From Lamellibrachia columna (lineage: Eukaryota; Annelida; Polychaeta; Sabellida; Siboglinidae), in the NCBI GenBank assembly GCA_963662155.1, contig OY759271.1, forward strand, positions 165,001 through 229,000: a stretch of 64,000 bases of DNA, read 5' to 3'. Numbering within the stretch: the stretch's first letter is position 1; every line of letters begins with the position of its first letter. The notes beneath the pieces are model-generated. The model was not told the DNA's origin and did no database searches. It saw only the letters and a program-made list of their open reading frames with translations. Below are positions 25,328 through 40,300 of the stretch, piece after piece. Position numbers and translations under genes: made by a program.

Positions 25328-28300
25328 AGTCTGGGCTCAGCCCTGTATTTGCCCTCTCTTACAATGACAGCAGGCATTCTGCCTATGAAATCTCACCAAA
25401 AAACGCCCTATATGGTTCACTCATAATTTTTACACTTTTGAAGTGGCACCAAAACTGACTACAGATTCTTCTAGCATGACATCTTGGCTATACAATGTTA
25501 CAAAGTCAGTTTGGTATGTTTTGAAATCACTAGTCTGGGCTCAGCCCTGTATTTGCCCTGACTGCAGGCATTTTGCATATGAAATCTCACCAAAAAACGC
25601 CCAAAATGGTTCACTCATAATTTTTACAGTTTTGAAGTGGCACCAAAACTGACTACAGATTCTTGTAGCACGACATCTTGACTACAAAATATGACAAAGT
25701 CAGTTTGGTATGTTTTGAAATCACTAGTCTGGGCTCAGCCCAGTATTTGCCCTATCTTACAATGACAGCAGGCATTCTGCCTATGAAATTTCACCAAAAA
25801 ACGCCCTATATGGTTCACTCATAATTTTTACACTTTTGAAGTGGCACCAAAACTGACTACAGATTCTTCTAGCATGACATCTTGGCTACACAATGTTACA
25901 AAGTCAGTTTGGTATGTTTTGAAATCACTAGTCTGGGCTCAGCCCTGTATTTGCCCTGACTGCAGGCATTTTGCATATGAAATCTCACCAAAAAACGCCC
26001 AAAATTGTTCACTCATAATTTTTACACTTTTGAAGTGGCACTAAAACTTACTACAGTTTCTTGTAGCATGACATCTTGGCAACAAAATATGACAAAATCA
26101 GTTTGGTATGCTTTGAAATCACTAGTCTGGGCTCAGCCCTGTATTTGCCCTTTCTTACAATGACAGCAGGCATTCTGCCTATGAAATCTCACTAAAAACG
26201 CCCTATATGGTTCACTCATAATTTTAACACTTTTGAAGTGGCACCAAAACTGACTACAGATTATTGTAGAAATACATCTTGGCTACAAAATGTGACAAAG
26301 TCAGTTTGGTATGTTTTGAAATCACTAGTCTGGGCTTAGCCCTGTATTTGCCCTCTCTTACAATGAGAGCAGGCATTTTGCCTATGAAATCTCACCAAAA
26401 AAAAATCCAAAATGGTTCACTCATAATTTTTACAGTTTTGAAGTGGCACCAACATTGACTACAGATTCCTGTAGCATGACATATTGACTACAAAACATTA
26501 CAAAGTCAGTTTGGTATGTTTTGAAATCACTAGTCTGGGCTCAGCCCTGTATTTGCCCTCTCTTACAATGAGAGCAGGCATTCTGCCTATGAAATCTCAC
26601 TAAAAACGCCCTATATGGTTCACTCATAATTTTAACACTTTTGAAGTGGCACCAAAACTGACTACAGATTATTGTAGAAATACATCTTGGCTACAAAATG
26701 TGACAAAGTCAGTTTGGTATGTTTTGAAATCACTAGTCTGGGCTCAGCCCTGTATTTGCTCTCTCTTACAATGACAGCAGGCATTTTGCCTATGGAATCT
26801 CACCAAAAAACGCCCAATATTGTTCACTCATAATTTTTACACTTTTGAAGTGGCACCAAAACTGACTACAGATTCTTGTAGCATGTCATCTTGACTACAA
26901 AATATGACAAAGTCAGTTTGGTATGTTTTGAAATCACTAGTCTGGGCTCAGCCCTGTATTTGCCCTCTCTTACAATGACAGCAGGCATTCTGCCTATGGA
27001 ATCTCACCAAAAAACGCCCTATATGGTTCAATCATAATTTTTACACTTTTGAAGTGGCACCAAAACTGACTACAGATTATTGTAGCATTGCATCTTGGCT
27101 ACAAAATGTGACAAAGTCAGTTTGGTATGTTTTGAAATCACTAGTTTGGGCTTAGCCCTGTATTTGCCCTCTCTTACAATGACAGCAGGCATTTTGCCTA
27201 TGAAATCTCACCAAAAAACGCCCAAAATTGTTCACTCATCATTTTTACTGTTTTGAAGTGGCACCAAAACTGACTACAGATTCTTGTAGCATGACATCTT
27301 GGCTACAAAATGTGACAAAGTCAGTTTGGTATGTTTTGAAATCACTAGTCTGGGCTCAGCCCTGTATTTGCTCTCTCTTACAATGACAGCAGGCATTTTG
27401 CCTATGGAATCTCACCAAAAAACGCCCAATATTGTTCACTCATAATTTTTACACTTTTGAAGAGGCACCAAAACTGACTACAGATTCCTGTAGCATGACA
27501 TATTGATTACAAAATATTACAAAGTCAGTTTGGTATGTTTTGAAATCACTAGTCTGGGCTCAGCCCTGTATTTGCTCTCTCTTACAATGACAGCAGGCAT
27601 TTTGCCTATGAAATCTCACCAAAAAACGCCCAAAATTGTTCACTCATAATTTTTACAGTTTTGAAGTGGCACCAAAACTGACTACAGATTCTTGTAGCAT
27701 GACATATTATCTACAAAACATTACAAAGTCAGTTTGGTATGTTTTGAAATCACTAGTCTGGGCTCAGCCCTGTATTTGCACTCTCTTACAATGACAGCAG
27801 GCATTTTGCCTATGGAATCTCACCAAAAAACGCCCAATATGGTTCACTCATAATTTTTACAGTTTTTAAGAGGCACCAAAACTGACTACAGATTCCTGTA
27901 GCACGACATATTGACTACAAAATATTACAAAGTCAGTTTGGTATGTTTTGAAATCACTAGTCTGGGCTCAGCCCTGTATTTGCTCTCTCTTACAATGACA
28001 GCAGGCATTTTGCATATGGAATCTCACCAAAAAACGCCCAATATTGTTCACTCATAATTTTTACACTTTTGAAGTGGCACCAAAACTGACTACAGTTTCC
28101 TGTAGCATGACATATTGACTACAAAATATTACAAAGTCAGTTTGGTATGTTTTGAAATCACTAGTCTGGGCTCAGCCCTGTATTTGCTCTCTCTTACAAT
28201 GACAGCAGGCATTTTGCCTATGGAATCTCACCAAAAAACGCCCAATATTGTTCACTCATAATTTTTACAATTTTGAAGTGGCACCAAAACTGACTACAGT

Positions 28301-28503
28301 TTCTTGTAGCATGACATCTTGTCAACAAAATATGACAAAATCAGTTTGGTATGTTTTGAAATCACTATTCTGGGCTCAGCCCTGTATTTGCCCTTTCTTA
28401 CAATGACAGCAGGCATTCTGCCTATGGAATCTCACCAAAAAACGCCCTATATGGTTCACTCATAATTTTTACACTTTTGAAGTGGCACCAAAACTGACTA
28501 CAG

Positions 28504-29931
28504 ATTATTGTAGCATTGCATCTTGGCTACAAAATGTGACAAAGTCAGTTTGGTATGTTTTGAAATCACTAGTTTGGGCTTAGCCCTGTATTTGCCCTCT
28601 CTTACAATGACAGCAGGCATTTTGCCTATGAAATCTCACCAAAAAACGCCCAAAATTGTTCACTCATAATTTTTACAGTTTTGAAGTGGCACCAAAACTG
28701 ACTACAGATTCTTGTAGCATGACATCTTGGCTACAAAATGTGACAAAGTCAGTTTGGTATGTTTTGAAATCACTAGTCTGCGCTCAGCCCTGTATTTGCT
28801 CTCTCTTACAATGACAGCAGGCATTTTGCCTATGGAATCTCACCAAAAAACGCCCAATATTGTTCACTCATAATTTTTACACTTTTGAAGAGGCACCAAA
28901 ACTGACTACAGATTCCTGTAGCATGACATATTGACTACAAAATATGACAAAGTCAGTTTGGTATGTTTTGAAATCACTAGTCTGGGCTCAGCCCTGTATT
29001 TGCTCTCTCTTACAATGACAGCAGGTATTTTGCCTATGAAATCTCACCAAAAAACTCCCAAAATTGTTCACTCATAATTTTTACAGTTTTGAAGTGGCAC
29101 CAAAACTGACTACAGATTCTTGTAGAATGACATCTTGGCTACAAAATGTGACAAAATCAGTTTGGTATGTTTTGAAATCACTAGTCTGGGCTCAGCCCTG
29201 TATTTGCTCTCTCTTACAATGACAGCAGGCATTTTGCCTATGGAATCTCACCAAAAAACTCCCAATATGGTTCACTCATAATTTTTACAGTTTTGAAGAG
29301 GCACCAAAACTGACTACAGATTCCTGTAGCATGACATATTGACTACAAAATATTACAAAGTCAGTTTGGTATGTTTTGAAATCACTAGTCTAGGCTCTGC
29401 CCTGTATTTGCTCTCTCTTCCAATGACAGCAGGCATTTTGCCTATGGAATCTCACCAAAAAACGCCCAATATTGTTCACTCATAATTTTTACACTTTTGA
29501 ATTGGCACCAAAACTGACTACAGATTCTTGTAGCATGACATCTTGACTACAAAATATGACAAAGTCAGTTTGGTATGTTTTGAAATCACTAGTCTGGGCT
29601 CAGCCCTGTATTTGCTCTCTCTTACAATGACAGCAGGCATTCTGCCTATGAAATCTCACCAAAAAACGCCCAATATGGTTCACTCATAATTTTTACAGTT
29701 TTGAAGTGGCACCAAAACTTACTACAGTTTCTTGTAGCATGACATCTTGTCAACAAAATATGACAAAATCAGTTTGGTATGTTTTGAAATCACTAGTCTG
29801 GGCTCAGCCCTGTATTTGCCCTTTCTTACAATGACAGCAGGCATTCTGCCTATGGAATCTCACCAAAAAACGCCCTATATGGTTCACTCATAATTTTTAC
29901 ACTTTTGAAGTGGCACCAAAACTGACTACAG
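28504..29931. repeat. seven-monomer (1428-bp) block present only in copy 1
   Basis: Left of this block the two large copies align at offset 10,274 and right of it at 8846; the difference is 1428 bp, exactly 7 x 204. In copy 2, the sequence after 38777 continues like that after 29931 (TGGAATCTCACC with AAAAACTCCC) rather than like that after 28503. The exact breakpoint is ambiguous because the monomers are near-identical. Confidence 0.85.
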
Positions 29932-30411
29932 ATTATTGTAGCATTGCATCTTGGCTACAAAATGTGACAAAGTCAGTTTGGTATGTTTTGAAATCACTAG
30001 TTTGGGCTTAGCCCTGTATTTGCCCTCTCTTACAATGACAGCAGGCATTTTGCCTATGGAATCTCACCAAAAAACTCCCAATATGGTTCACTCATAATTT
30101 TTACAGTTTTGAAGAGGCACCAAAACTGACTACAGATTCCTGTAGCATGACATATTGACTACAAAATATTACAAAGTCAGTTTGGTATGTTTTGAAATCA
30201 CTAGTCTAGGCTCTGCCCTGTATTTGCTCTCTCTTACAATGACAGCAGGCATTTTGCCTATGGAATCTCACCAAAAAACGCCCAAAATTGTTCACTCATA
30301 ATTTTTACACTTTTGAATTGGCACCAAAACTGACTACAGATTCTTATAGCATGACATCTTGACTACAAAATATGACAAAGTCAGTTTGGTATGTTTTGAA
30401 ATCACTAGTCT

Positions 30412-30463
30412 GGGCTCAGCCCTGTATTTGCTCTCTCTTACAATGACAGCAGGCATTCTGCCT
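30412..30463. other. representative paired dyads of the 204-bp monomer
   Basis: GGGCT-C-AGCCC at 30412-30422 and AGGCA-TTC-TGCCT at 30451-30463 are perfect short inverted repeats separated by 28 bp. They recur in most monomers. The commonest changes, GGGCTTAGCCC and AGGCATTTTGCCT, fall in the unpaired centres. A protein-binding role is only an inference. Confidence 0.6.
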
Positions 30464-33400
30464 ATGAAATCTCACCAAAAAACGCCCAATATGGTTCACT
30501 CATAATTTTTACAGTTTTGAAGTGGCACCAAAACTTACTACAGATTCTTGTAGCATGACATCTTGTCAACAAAATATGACAAAATCAGTTTGGTATGTTT
30601 TGAAATCACTAGTCTGGGCTCAGCCCTGTATTTGCCCTTTCTTACAATGACAGCAGGCATTCTGCCTATGGAATCTCACCAAAAAACGCCCTATATGGTT
30701 CACTCATAATTTTTACACTTTTGAAGTGGCACCAAAACTGACTACAGATTATTGTAGTATTGCATCTTGGCTACAAAATGTGACAAAGTCAGTTTGGTAT
30801 GTTTTGAAATCACTAGTTTGGGCTTAGCCCTGTATTTGCCCTCTCTTACAATGACAGCAGGCATTTTGCCTATGAAATCTCACCAAAAAACGCCCAAAAT
30901 TGTTCACTCATAATTTTTACAGTTTTGAAGTGGCACCAAAACTGACTACAGATTCTTGTAGCATGACATCTTGGCTACAAAATGTGACAAAGTCAGTTTG
31001 GTATGTTTTGAAATCACTAGTCTGCGCTCAGCCCTGTATTTGCTCTCTCTTACAATGACAGCAGGCATTTTGCCTATGGAATCTCACCAAAAAACGCCCA
31101 ATATTGTTCACTCATAATTTTTACACTTTTGAAGAGGCACCAAAACTGACTACAGATTCCTGTAGCATGACATATTGACTACAAAATATGACAAAGTCAG
31201 TTTGGTATGTTTTGAAATCACTAGTCTGGGCTCAGCCCTGTATTTGCTCTCTCTTACAATGACAGCAGGCATTTTGCCTATGAAATCTCACCAAAAAACT
31301 CCCAAAATTGTTCACTCATAATTTTTACAGTTTTGAAGTGGCACCAAAACTGACTACAGATTCTTGTAGAATGACATCTTGGCTACAAAATGTGACAAAG
31401 TCAGTTTGGTATGTTTTGAAATCACTAGTCTGGGCTCAGCCCTGTATTTGCTCTCTCTTACAATGACAGCAGGCATTTTGCCTATGGAATCTCACCAAAA
31501 AACTCCCAATATGGTTCACTCATAATTTTTACAGTTTTGAAGAGGCACCAAAACTGACTACAGATTCCTGTAGCATGACATATTGACTACAAAATATTAC
31601 AAAGTCAGTTTGGTATGTTTTGAAATCACTAGTCTAGGCTCTGCCCTGTATTTGCTCTCTCTTACAATGACAGCAGGCATTTTGCCTATGGAATCTCACC
31701 AAAAAACGCCCAATATTGTTCACTCATAATTTTTACACTTTTGAATTGGCACCAAAACTGACTACAGATTCTTGTAGCATGACATCTTGACTACAAAATA
31801 TGACAAAGTCAGTTTGGTATGTTTTGAAATCACTAGTCTGGGCTCAGCCCTGTATTTGCTCTCTCTTACAATGACAGCAGGTATTCTGCCTATGAAATCT
31901 CACCAAAAAACGCCCAATATGGTTCACTCATAATTTTTACAGTTTTGAAGTGGCACCAAAACTTACTACAGTTTCTTGTAGCATGACATCTTGTCAACAA
32001 AATATGACAAAATCAGTTTGGTATGTTTTGAAATCACTAGTCTGGGCTCAGCCCTGTATTTGCCCTTTCTTACAATGACAGCAGGCATTCTGCCTATGGA
32101 ATCTCACCAAAAAACGCCCTATATGGTTCACTCATAATTTTTACACTTTTGAAGTGGCACCAAAACTGACTACAGATTATTGTAGCATTGCATCTTGGCT
32201 ACAAAATGTGACAAAGTCAGTTTGGTATGTTTTGAAATCACTAGTTTGGGCTTAGCCCTGTATTTGCCCTCTCTTACAATGACAGCAGGCATTTTGCCTA
32301 TGGAATCTCACCAAAAAACTCCCAATATGGTTCACTCATAATTTTTACAGTTTTGAAGAGGCACCAAAACTGACTACAGATTCCTGTAGCATGACATATT
32401 GACTACAAAATATTACAAAGTCAGTTTGGTATGTTTTGAAATCACTAGTCTAGGCTCTGCCCTGTATTTGCTCTCTCTTACAATGACAGCAGGCATTTTG
32501 CCTATGGAATCTCACCAAAAAACGCCCAAAATTGTTCACTCATAATTTTTACACTTTTGAATTGGCACCAAAACTGACTACAGATTCTTGTAGCATGACA
32601 TCTTGACTACAAAATATGACAAAGTCAGTTTGGTATGTTTTGAAATCACTAGTCTGGGCTCAGCCCTGTATTTGCTCTCTCTTACAATGACAGCAGGCAT
32701 TCTGCCTATGAAATCTCACCAAAAAACGCCCAATATGGTTCACTCATAATTTTTACAGTTTTGAAGTGGCACCAAAACTTACTACAGATTCTTGTAGCAT
32801 GACATCTTGTCAACAAAATATGACAAAATCAGTTTGGTATGTTTTGAAATCACTAGTCTGGGCTCAGCCCTGTATTTGCCCTTTCTTACAATGACAGCAG
32901 GCATTCTGCCTATGGAATCTCACCAAAAAACGCCCTATATGGTTCACTCATAATTTTTACACTTTTGAAGTGGCACCAAAACTGACTACAGATTATTGTA
33001 GCATTGCATCTTGGCTACAAAATGTGACAAAGTCAGTTTGGTATGTTTTGAAATCACTAGTTTGGGCTTAGCCCTGTATTTGCCCTCTCTTACAATGACA
33101 GTAGGCATTTTGACTATGAAATCTCACCAAAAAACGCCCAAAATTGTTCACTCATAATTTTTACAGTTTTGAAGTGGCACCAAAACTGACTACAGATTCT
33201 TGTAGCATGACATCTTGGCTACAAAATGTGACAAAGTCAGTTTGGTATGTTTTGAAATCACTAGTCTGCGCTCAGCCCTGTATTTGCTCTCTCTTACAAT
33301 GACCGCAGGCATTTTGCCTATGGAATCTCACCAAAAAACGCCCAATATTGTTCACTCATAATTTTTACACTTTTGAAGAGGCACCAAAACTGACTACAGA

Positions 33401-34390
33401 TTCCTGTAGCATGTCATATTGACTACAAAATATTACAAAGTCAGTTTGGTATGTTTTGAAATCACTAGTCTGGGCTCAGCCCTGTATTTGCTCTCTCTTA
33501 CAATGACAGCAGGCATTTTGCCTATGAAATCTCACCAAAAAACGCCCAAAATTGTTCACTCATAATTTTTACAGTTTTGAAGTGGCACCAAAACTGACTA
33601 CAGATTCTTGTAGAATGACATCTTGGCTACAAAATGTGACAAAGTCAGTTTGGTATGTTTTGAAATCACTAGTTTGGGCTCAGCCCTGTATTTGCTCTCT
33701 CTTACAATGACAGCAGGCATTTTGCCTATGGAATCTCACCAAAAAACTCCCAATATGGTTCACTCATAATTTTTACAGTTTTGAAGAGGCACCAAAACTG
33801 ACTACAGATTCCTGTAGCATGACATATTGACTACAAAATATTACAAAGTCAGTTTGGTATGTTTTGAAATCACTAGTCTAGGCTCTGCCCTGTATTTGCT
33901 CTCTCTTACAATGACAGCAGGCATTTTGCCTATGGAATCTCACCAAAAAACGCCCAATATTGTTCACTCATAATTTTTACACTTTTGAAGTGGCACCAAA
34001 ACTGACTACAGTTTCCTGTAGCATGACATATTGACTACAAAATATTACAAAGTCAGTTTGGTATGTTTTGAAATCACTAGTCTGGGCTCAGCCCTGTATT
34101 TGCTCTCTCTTACAATGACAGCAGGCATTTTGCCTATGGAATCTCACCAAAAAACGCCCAATATTGTTCACTCATAATTTTTACACTTTTGAAGTGGCAC
34201 CAAAACTGACTACAGTTTCTTGTAGCATGACATCTTGTCAACAAAATATGACAAAATCAGTTTGGTATGTTTTGAAATCACTAGTCTGGGCTCAGCCCTG
34301 TATTTGCCCTTTCTTACAATGACAGCAGGCATTCTGCCTATGGAATCTCACCAAAAAACGCCCTATATGGTTCACTCATAATTTTTACAC

Positions 34391-37300
34391 TTTTGAAGTG
34401 GCACCAAAACTGACTACAGATTCGTGTAGCATGACACCATGACTACAAAATATTACAAAGTCAGTTTGGTATGTTTTGAAATCACTAGTCTGGGCTCAGC
34501 CATGTATTTGCACTCTCTTACAATGACAGCAGGCATTTTGCCTATGAAATATCACCAAAAAACGCCCAAAATGGTTCACTCATAATTGTTACAGTTTTGA
34601 AGTGGCTCCAAAACTGACTACACATTTTTGTAGAAAGACATCTTGGCTACAAAATATGACAAAGTAAGTTTGGTATGTTTTGAAATCACTAGTCTGGGCT
34701 CAGCCTTGTATTTGCCCTGACTGCATGCATTTTGCCTATGAAATCTCACCAAAAAACGCCCAAAATTGTTCATTCATAATTTTTACAGTTTTGAAGGGGC
34801 TCCAAAATTGACTACAGATTCTTGTAGTACGACATCTTGGCTACAAAATATAACAAAGTCAGTTTGGTATATTTTGAAATCACTAGTCTGGGCTCAGCCA
34901 TGTATTTGCAATCTCTTACAATGACAGCAGGCATTTTGCCTATGAAATCTCACAAAAAAACGCCCAAAATGATTCACTCATAATTTTTACAATTTTGAAG
35001 TGGCACCAAAACTGACTACAGATTATTGTAGCATGATATCTTGGCTACAAAATTTTACAAAGTCAGTTTGGTATGTTTTGAAATCACTAGTCTGGGCTTA
35101 GCATTGTATTTGCCCTGACTGCAGGCATTTTGCCTTTGAAATCTCACCAAAAAAAACCAAAATGGTTCACTCATAATTTTTAGTTTTGAAGTGGCACCAA
35201 AATTGACTACAGATTCCTGTAGCACGACATATTGACTACAAAATATTACAAAGTCAGTTTGGTATGTTTTGAAATCACTAGTCTGGGCTCAGCCCTGTAT
35301 TTGCTCTCTCTTACAATGACAGCAGGCATTTTGCCTATGGAATCTCACCAAAAAACGCCCAATATGGTTCACTCATAATTTTTACACTTTTGAAGTGGCA
35401 CCAAAACTGACTACAGATTCGTGTAAAATGACATATTGGCTACAAAATATGACAAAGTCGGTTTGGTATGTTTTGAAATCACTAGTCTGGGCTCAGCCCT
35501 GTATTGGCCCTGACTGCAGGCATTTTCCTATGAAATCTCATCAAAAAACGCCCTATATGGTTCACTCATAATGTTTACATTTGTTATGTTTTGAAATCAC
35601 TAGTCTGGGCTCAGCCCTGTATTTGCCCTCTCTTACAATGACAGCAGGCATTCTGCCTATGAAATCTCACCAAAAAACGCCCTATATGGTTCACTCATAA
35701 TTTTTACACTTTTGAAGTGGCACCAAAACTGACTACAGATTCTTCTAGCATGACATCTTGGCTATACAATGTTACAAAGTCAGTTTGGTATGTTTTGAAA
35801 TCACTAGTCTGGGCTCAGCCCTGTATTTGCCCTGACTGCAGGCATTTTGCATATGAAATCTCACCAAAAAACGCCCAAAATGGTTCACTCATAATTTTTA
35901 CAGTTTTGAAGTGGCACCAAAACTGACTACAGATTCTTGTAGCACGACATCTTGACTACAAAATATGACAAAGTCAGTTTGGTATGTTTTGAAATCACTA
36001 GTCTGGGCTCAGCCCAGTATTTGCCCTATCTTACAATGACAGCAGGCATTCTGCCTATGAAATTTCACCAAAAAACGCCCTATATGGTTCACTCATAATT
36101 TTTACACTTTTGAAGTGGCACCAAAACTGACTACAGATTCTTCTAGCATGACATCTTGGCTACACAATGTTACAAAGTCAGTTTGGTATGTTTTGAAATC
36201 ACTAGTCTGGGCTCAGCCCTGTATTTGCCCTGACTGCAGGCATTTTGCATATGAAATCTCACCAAAAAACGCCCAAAATTGTTCACTCATAATTTTTACA
36301 CTTTTGAAGTGGCACTAAAACTTACTACAGTTTCTTGTAGCATGACATCTTGGCAACAAAATATGACAAAATCAGTTTGGTATGCTTTGAAATCACTAGT
36401 CTGGGCTCAGCCCTGTATTTGCCCTTTCTTACAATGACAGCAGGCATTCTGCCTATGAAATCTCACTAAAAACGCCCTATATGGTTCACTCATAATTTTA
36501 ACACTTTTGAAGTGGCACCAAAACTGACTACAGATTATTGTAGAAATACATCTTGGCTACAAAATGTGACAAAGTCAGTTTGGTATGTTTTGAAATCACT
36601 AGTCTGGGCTTAGCCTTGTATTTGCCCTCTCTTACAATGAGAGCAGGCATTTTGCCTATGAAATCTCACCAAAAAAAAATCCAAAATGGTTCACTCATAA
36701 TTTTTACAGTTTTGAAGTGGCACCAACATTGACTACAGATTCCTGTAGCATGACATATTGACTACAAAACATTACAAAGTCAGTTTGGTATGTTTTGAAA
36801 TCACTAGTCTGGGCTCAGCCCTGTATTTGCCCTCTCTTACAATGAGAGCAGGCATTCTGCCTATGAAATCTCACTAAAAACGCCCTATATGGTTCACTCA
36901 TAATTTTAACACTTTTGAAGTGGCACCAAAACTGACTACAGATTATTGTAGAAATACATCTTGGCTACAAAATGTGACAAAGTCAGTTTGGTATGTTTTG
37001 AAATCACTAGTCTGGGCTCAGCCCTGTATTTGCTCTCTCTTACAATGACAGCAGGCATTTTGCCTATGGAATCTCACCAAAAAACGCCCAATATTGTTCA
37101 CTCATAATTTTTACACTTTTGAAGTGGCACCAAAACTGACTACAGATTCTTGTAGCATGTCATCTTGACTACAAAATATGACAAAGTCAGTTTGGTATGT
37201 TTTGAAATCACTAGTCTGGGCTCAGCCCTGTATTTGCCCTCTCTTACAATGACAGCAGGCATTCTGCCTATGGAATCTCACCAAAAAACGCCCTATATGG

Positions 37301-40300
37301 TTCAATCATAATTTTTACACTTTTGAAGTGGCACCAAAACTGACTACAGATTATTGTAGCATTGCATCTTGGCTACAAAATGTGACAAAGTCAGTTTGGT
37401 ATGTTTTGAAATCACTAGTTTGGGCTTAGCCCTGTATTTGCCCTCTCTTACAATGACAGCAGGCATTTTGCCTATGAAATCTCACCAAAAAACGCCCAAA
37501 ATTGTTCACTCATCATTTTTACTGTTTTGAAGTGGCACCAAAACTGACTACAGATTCTTGTAGCATGACATCTTGGCTACAAAATGTGACAAAGTCAGTT
37601 TGGTATGTTTTGAAATCACTAGTCTGGGCTCAGCCCTGTATTTGCTCTCTCTTACAATGACAGCAGGCATTTTGCCTATGGAATCTCACCAAAAAACGCC
37701 CAATATTGTTCACTCATAATTTTTACACTTTTGAAGAGGCACCAAAACTGACTACAGATTCCTGTAGCATGACATATTGATTACAAAATATTACAAAGTC
37801 AGTTTGGTATGTTTTGAAATCACTAGTCTGGGCTCAGCCCTGTATTTGCTCTCTCTTACAATGACAGCAGGCATTTTGCCTATGAAATCTCACCAAAAAA
37901 CGCCCAAAATTGTTCACTCATAATTTTTACAGTTTTGAAGTGGCACCAAAACTGACTACAGATTCTTGTAGCATGACATATTATCTACAAAACATTACAA
38001 AGTCAGTTTGGTATGTTTTGAAATCACTAGTCTGGGCTCAGCCCTGTATTTGCACTCTCTTACAATGACAGCAGGCATTTTGCCTATGGAATCTCACCAA
38101 AAAACGCCCAATATGGTTCACTCATAATTTTTACAGTTTTTAAGAGGCACCAAAACTGACTACAGATTCCTGTAGCACGACATATTGACTACAAAATATT
38201 ACAAAGTCAGTTTGGTATGTTTTGAAATCACTAGTCTGGGCTCAGCCCTGTATTTGCTCTCTCTTACAATGACAGCAGGCATTTTGCATATGGAATCTCA
38301 CCAAAAAACGCCCAATATTGTTCACTCATAATTTTTACACTTTTGAAGTGGCACCAAAACTGACTACAGTTTCCTGTAGCATGACATATTGACTACAAAA
38401 TATTACAAAGTCAGTTTGGTATGTTTTGAAATCACTAGTCTGGGCTCAGCCCTGTATTTGCTCTCTCTTACAATGACAGCAGGCATTTTGCCTATGGAAT
38501 CTCACCAAAAAACGCCCAATATTGTTCACTCATAATTTTTACAATTTTGAAGTGGCACCAAAACTGACTACAGTTTCTTGTAGCATGACATCTTGTCAAC
38601 AAAATATGACAAAATCAGTTTGGTATGTTTTGAAATCACTATTCTGGGCTCAGCCCTGTATTTGCCCTTTCTTACAATGACAGCAGGCATTCTGCCTATG
38701 GAATCTCACCAAAAAACGCCCTATATGGTTCACTCATAATTTTTACACTTTTGAAGTGGCACCAAAACTGACTACAGATTATTGTAGCATTGCATCTTGG
38801 CTACAAAATGTGACAAAGTCAGTTTGGTATGTTTTGAAATCACTAGTTTGGGCTTAGCCCTGTATTTGCCCTCTCTTACAATGACAGCAGGCATTTTGCC
38901 TATGGAATCTCACCAAAAAACTCCCAATATGGTTCACTCATAATTTTTACAGTTTTGAAGAGGCACCAAAACTGACTACAGATTCCTGTAGCATGACATA
39001 TTGACTACAAAATATTACAAAGTCAGTTTGGTATGTTTTGAAATCACTAGTCTAGGCTCTGCCCTGTATTTGCTCTCTCTTACAATGACAGCAGGCATTT
39101 TGCCTATGGAATCTCACCAAAAAACGCCCAAAATTGTTCACTCATAATTTTTACACTTTTGAATTGGCACCAAAACTGACTACAGATTCTTATAGCATGA
39201 CATCTTGACTACAAAATATGACAAAGTCAGTTTGGTATGTTTTGAAATCACTAGTCTGGGCTCAGCCCTGTATTTGCTCTCTCTTACAATGACAGCAGGC
39301 ATTCTGCCTATGAAATCTCACCAAAAAACGCCCAATATGGTTCACTCATAATTTTTACAGTTTTGAAGTGGCACCAAAACTTACTACAGATTCTTGTAGC
39401 ATGACATCTTGTCAACAAAATATGACAAAATCAGTTTGGTATGTTTTGAAATCACTAGTCTGGGCTCAGCCCTGTATTTGCCCTTTCTTACAATGACAGC
39501 AGGCATTCTGCCTATGGAATCTCACCAAAAAACGCCCTATATGGTTCACTCATAATTTTTACACTTTTGAAGTGGCACCAAAACTGACTACAGATTATTG
39601 TAGCATTGCATCTTGGCTACAAAATGTGACAAAGTCAGTTTGGTATGTTTTGAAATCACTAGTTTGGGCTTAGCCCTGTATTTGCCCTCTCTTACAATGA
39701 CAGCAGGCATTTTGCCTATGAAATCTCACCAAAAAACGCCCAAAATTGTTCACTCATAATTTTTACAGTTTTGAAGTGGCACCAAAACTGACTACAGATT
39801 CTTGTAGCATGACATCTTGGCTACAAAATGTGACAAAGTCAGTTTGGTATGTTTTGAAATCACTAGTCTGCGCTCAGCCCTGTATTTGCTCTCTCTTACA
39901 ATGACAGCAGGCATTTTGCCTATGGAATCTCACCAAAAAACGCCCAATATTGTTCACTCATAATTTTTACACTTTTGAAGAGGCACCAAAACTGACTACA
40001 GATTCCTGTAGCATGACATATTGACTACAAAATATGACAAAGTCAGTTTGGTATGTTTTGAAATCACTAGTCTGGGCTCAGCCCTGTATTTGCTCTCTCT
40101 TACAATGACAGCAGGCATTTTGCCTATGAAATCTCACCAAAAAACTCCCAAAATTGTTCACTCATAATTTTTACAGTTTTGAAGTGGCACCAAAACTGAC
40201 TACAGATTCTTGTAGAATGACATCTTGGCTACAAAATGTGACAAAGTCAGTTTGGTATGTTTTGAAATCACTAGTCTGGGCTCAGCCCTGTATTTGCTCT

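Larger units (their letters stand above)
24117..34390. repeat. 204-bp satellite, 10,274-bp tandem duplication copy 1
   Basis: The sequence starting at 24117 returns at 34391 with a fixed offset of 10,274 bp; example pairs are 25443/35717 and 25841/36115. The first 2 kb use the 194/204-bp edge form. The remainder is uniform 204-bp monomers. The marker GATTATTGTAGCATTGC (30747 has one substitution) lies at 27075, 28503, 29931, 30747, 32175 and 32991, giving spacings of 7, 7, 4, 7 and 4 monomers, that is, an 11-monomer (2244-bp) higher-order period. Small forward frames near 25443 and 25841 are by-products of the repeat. Confidence 0.95.
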
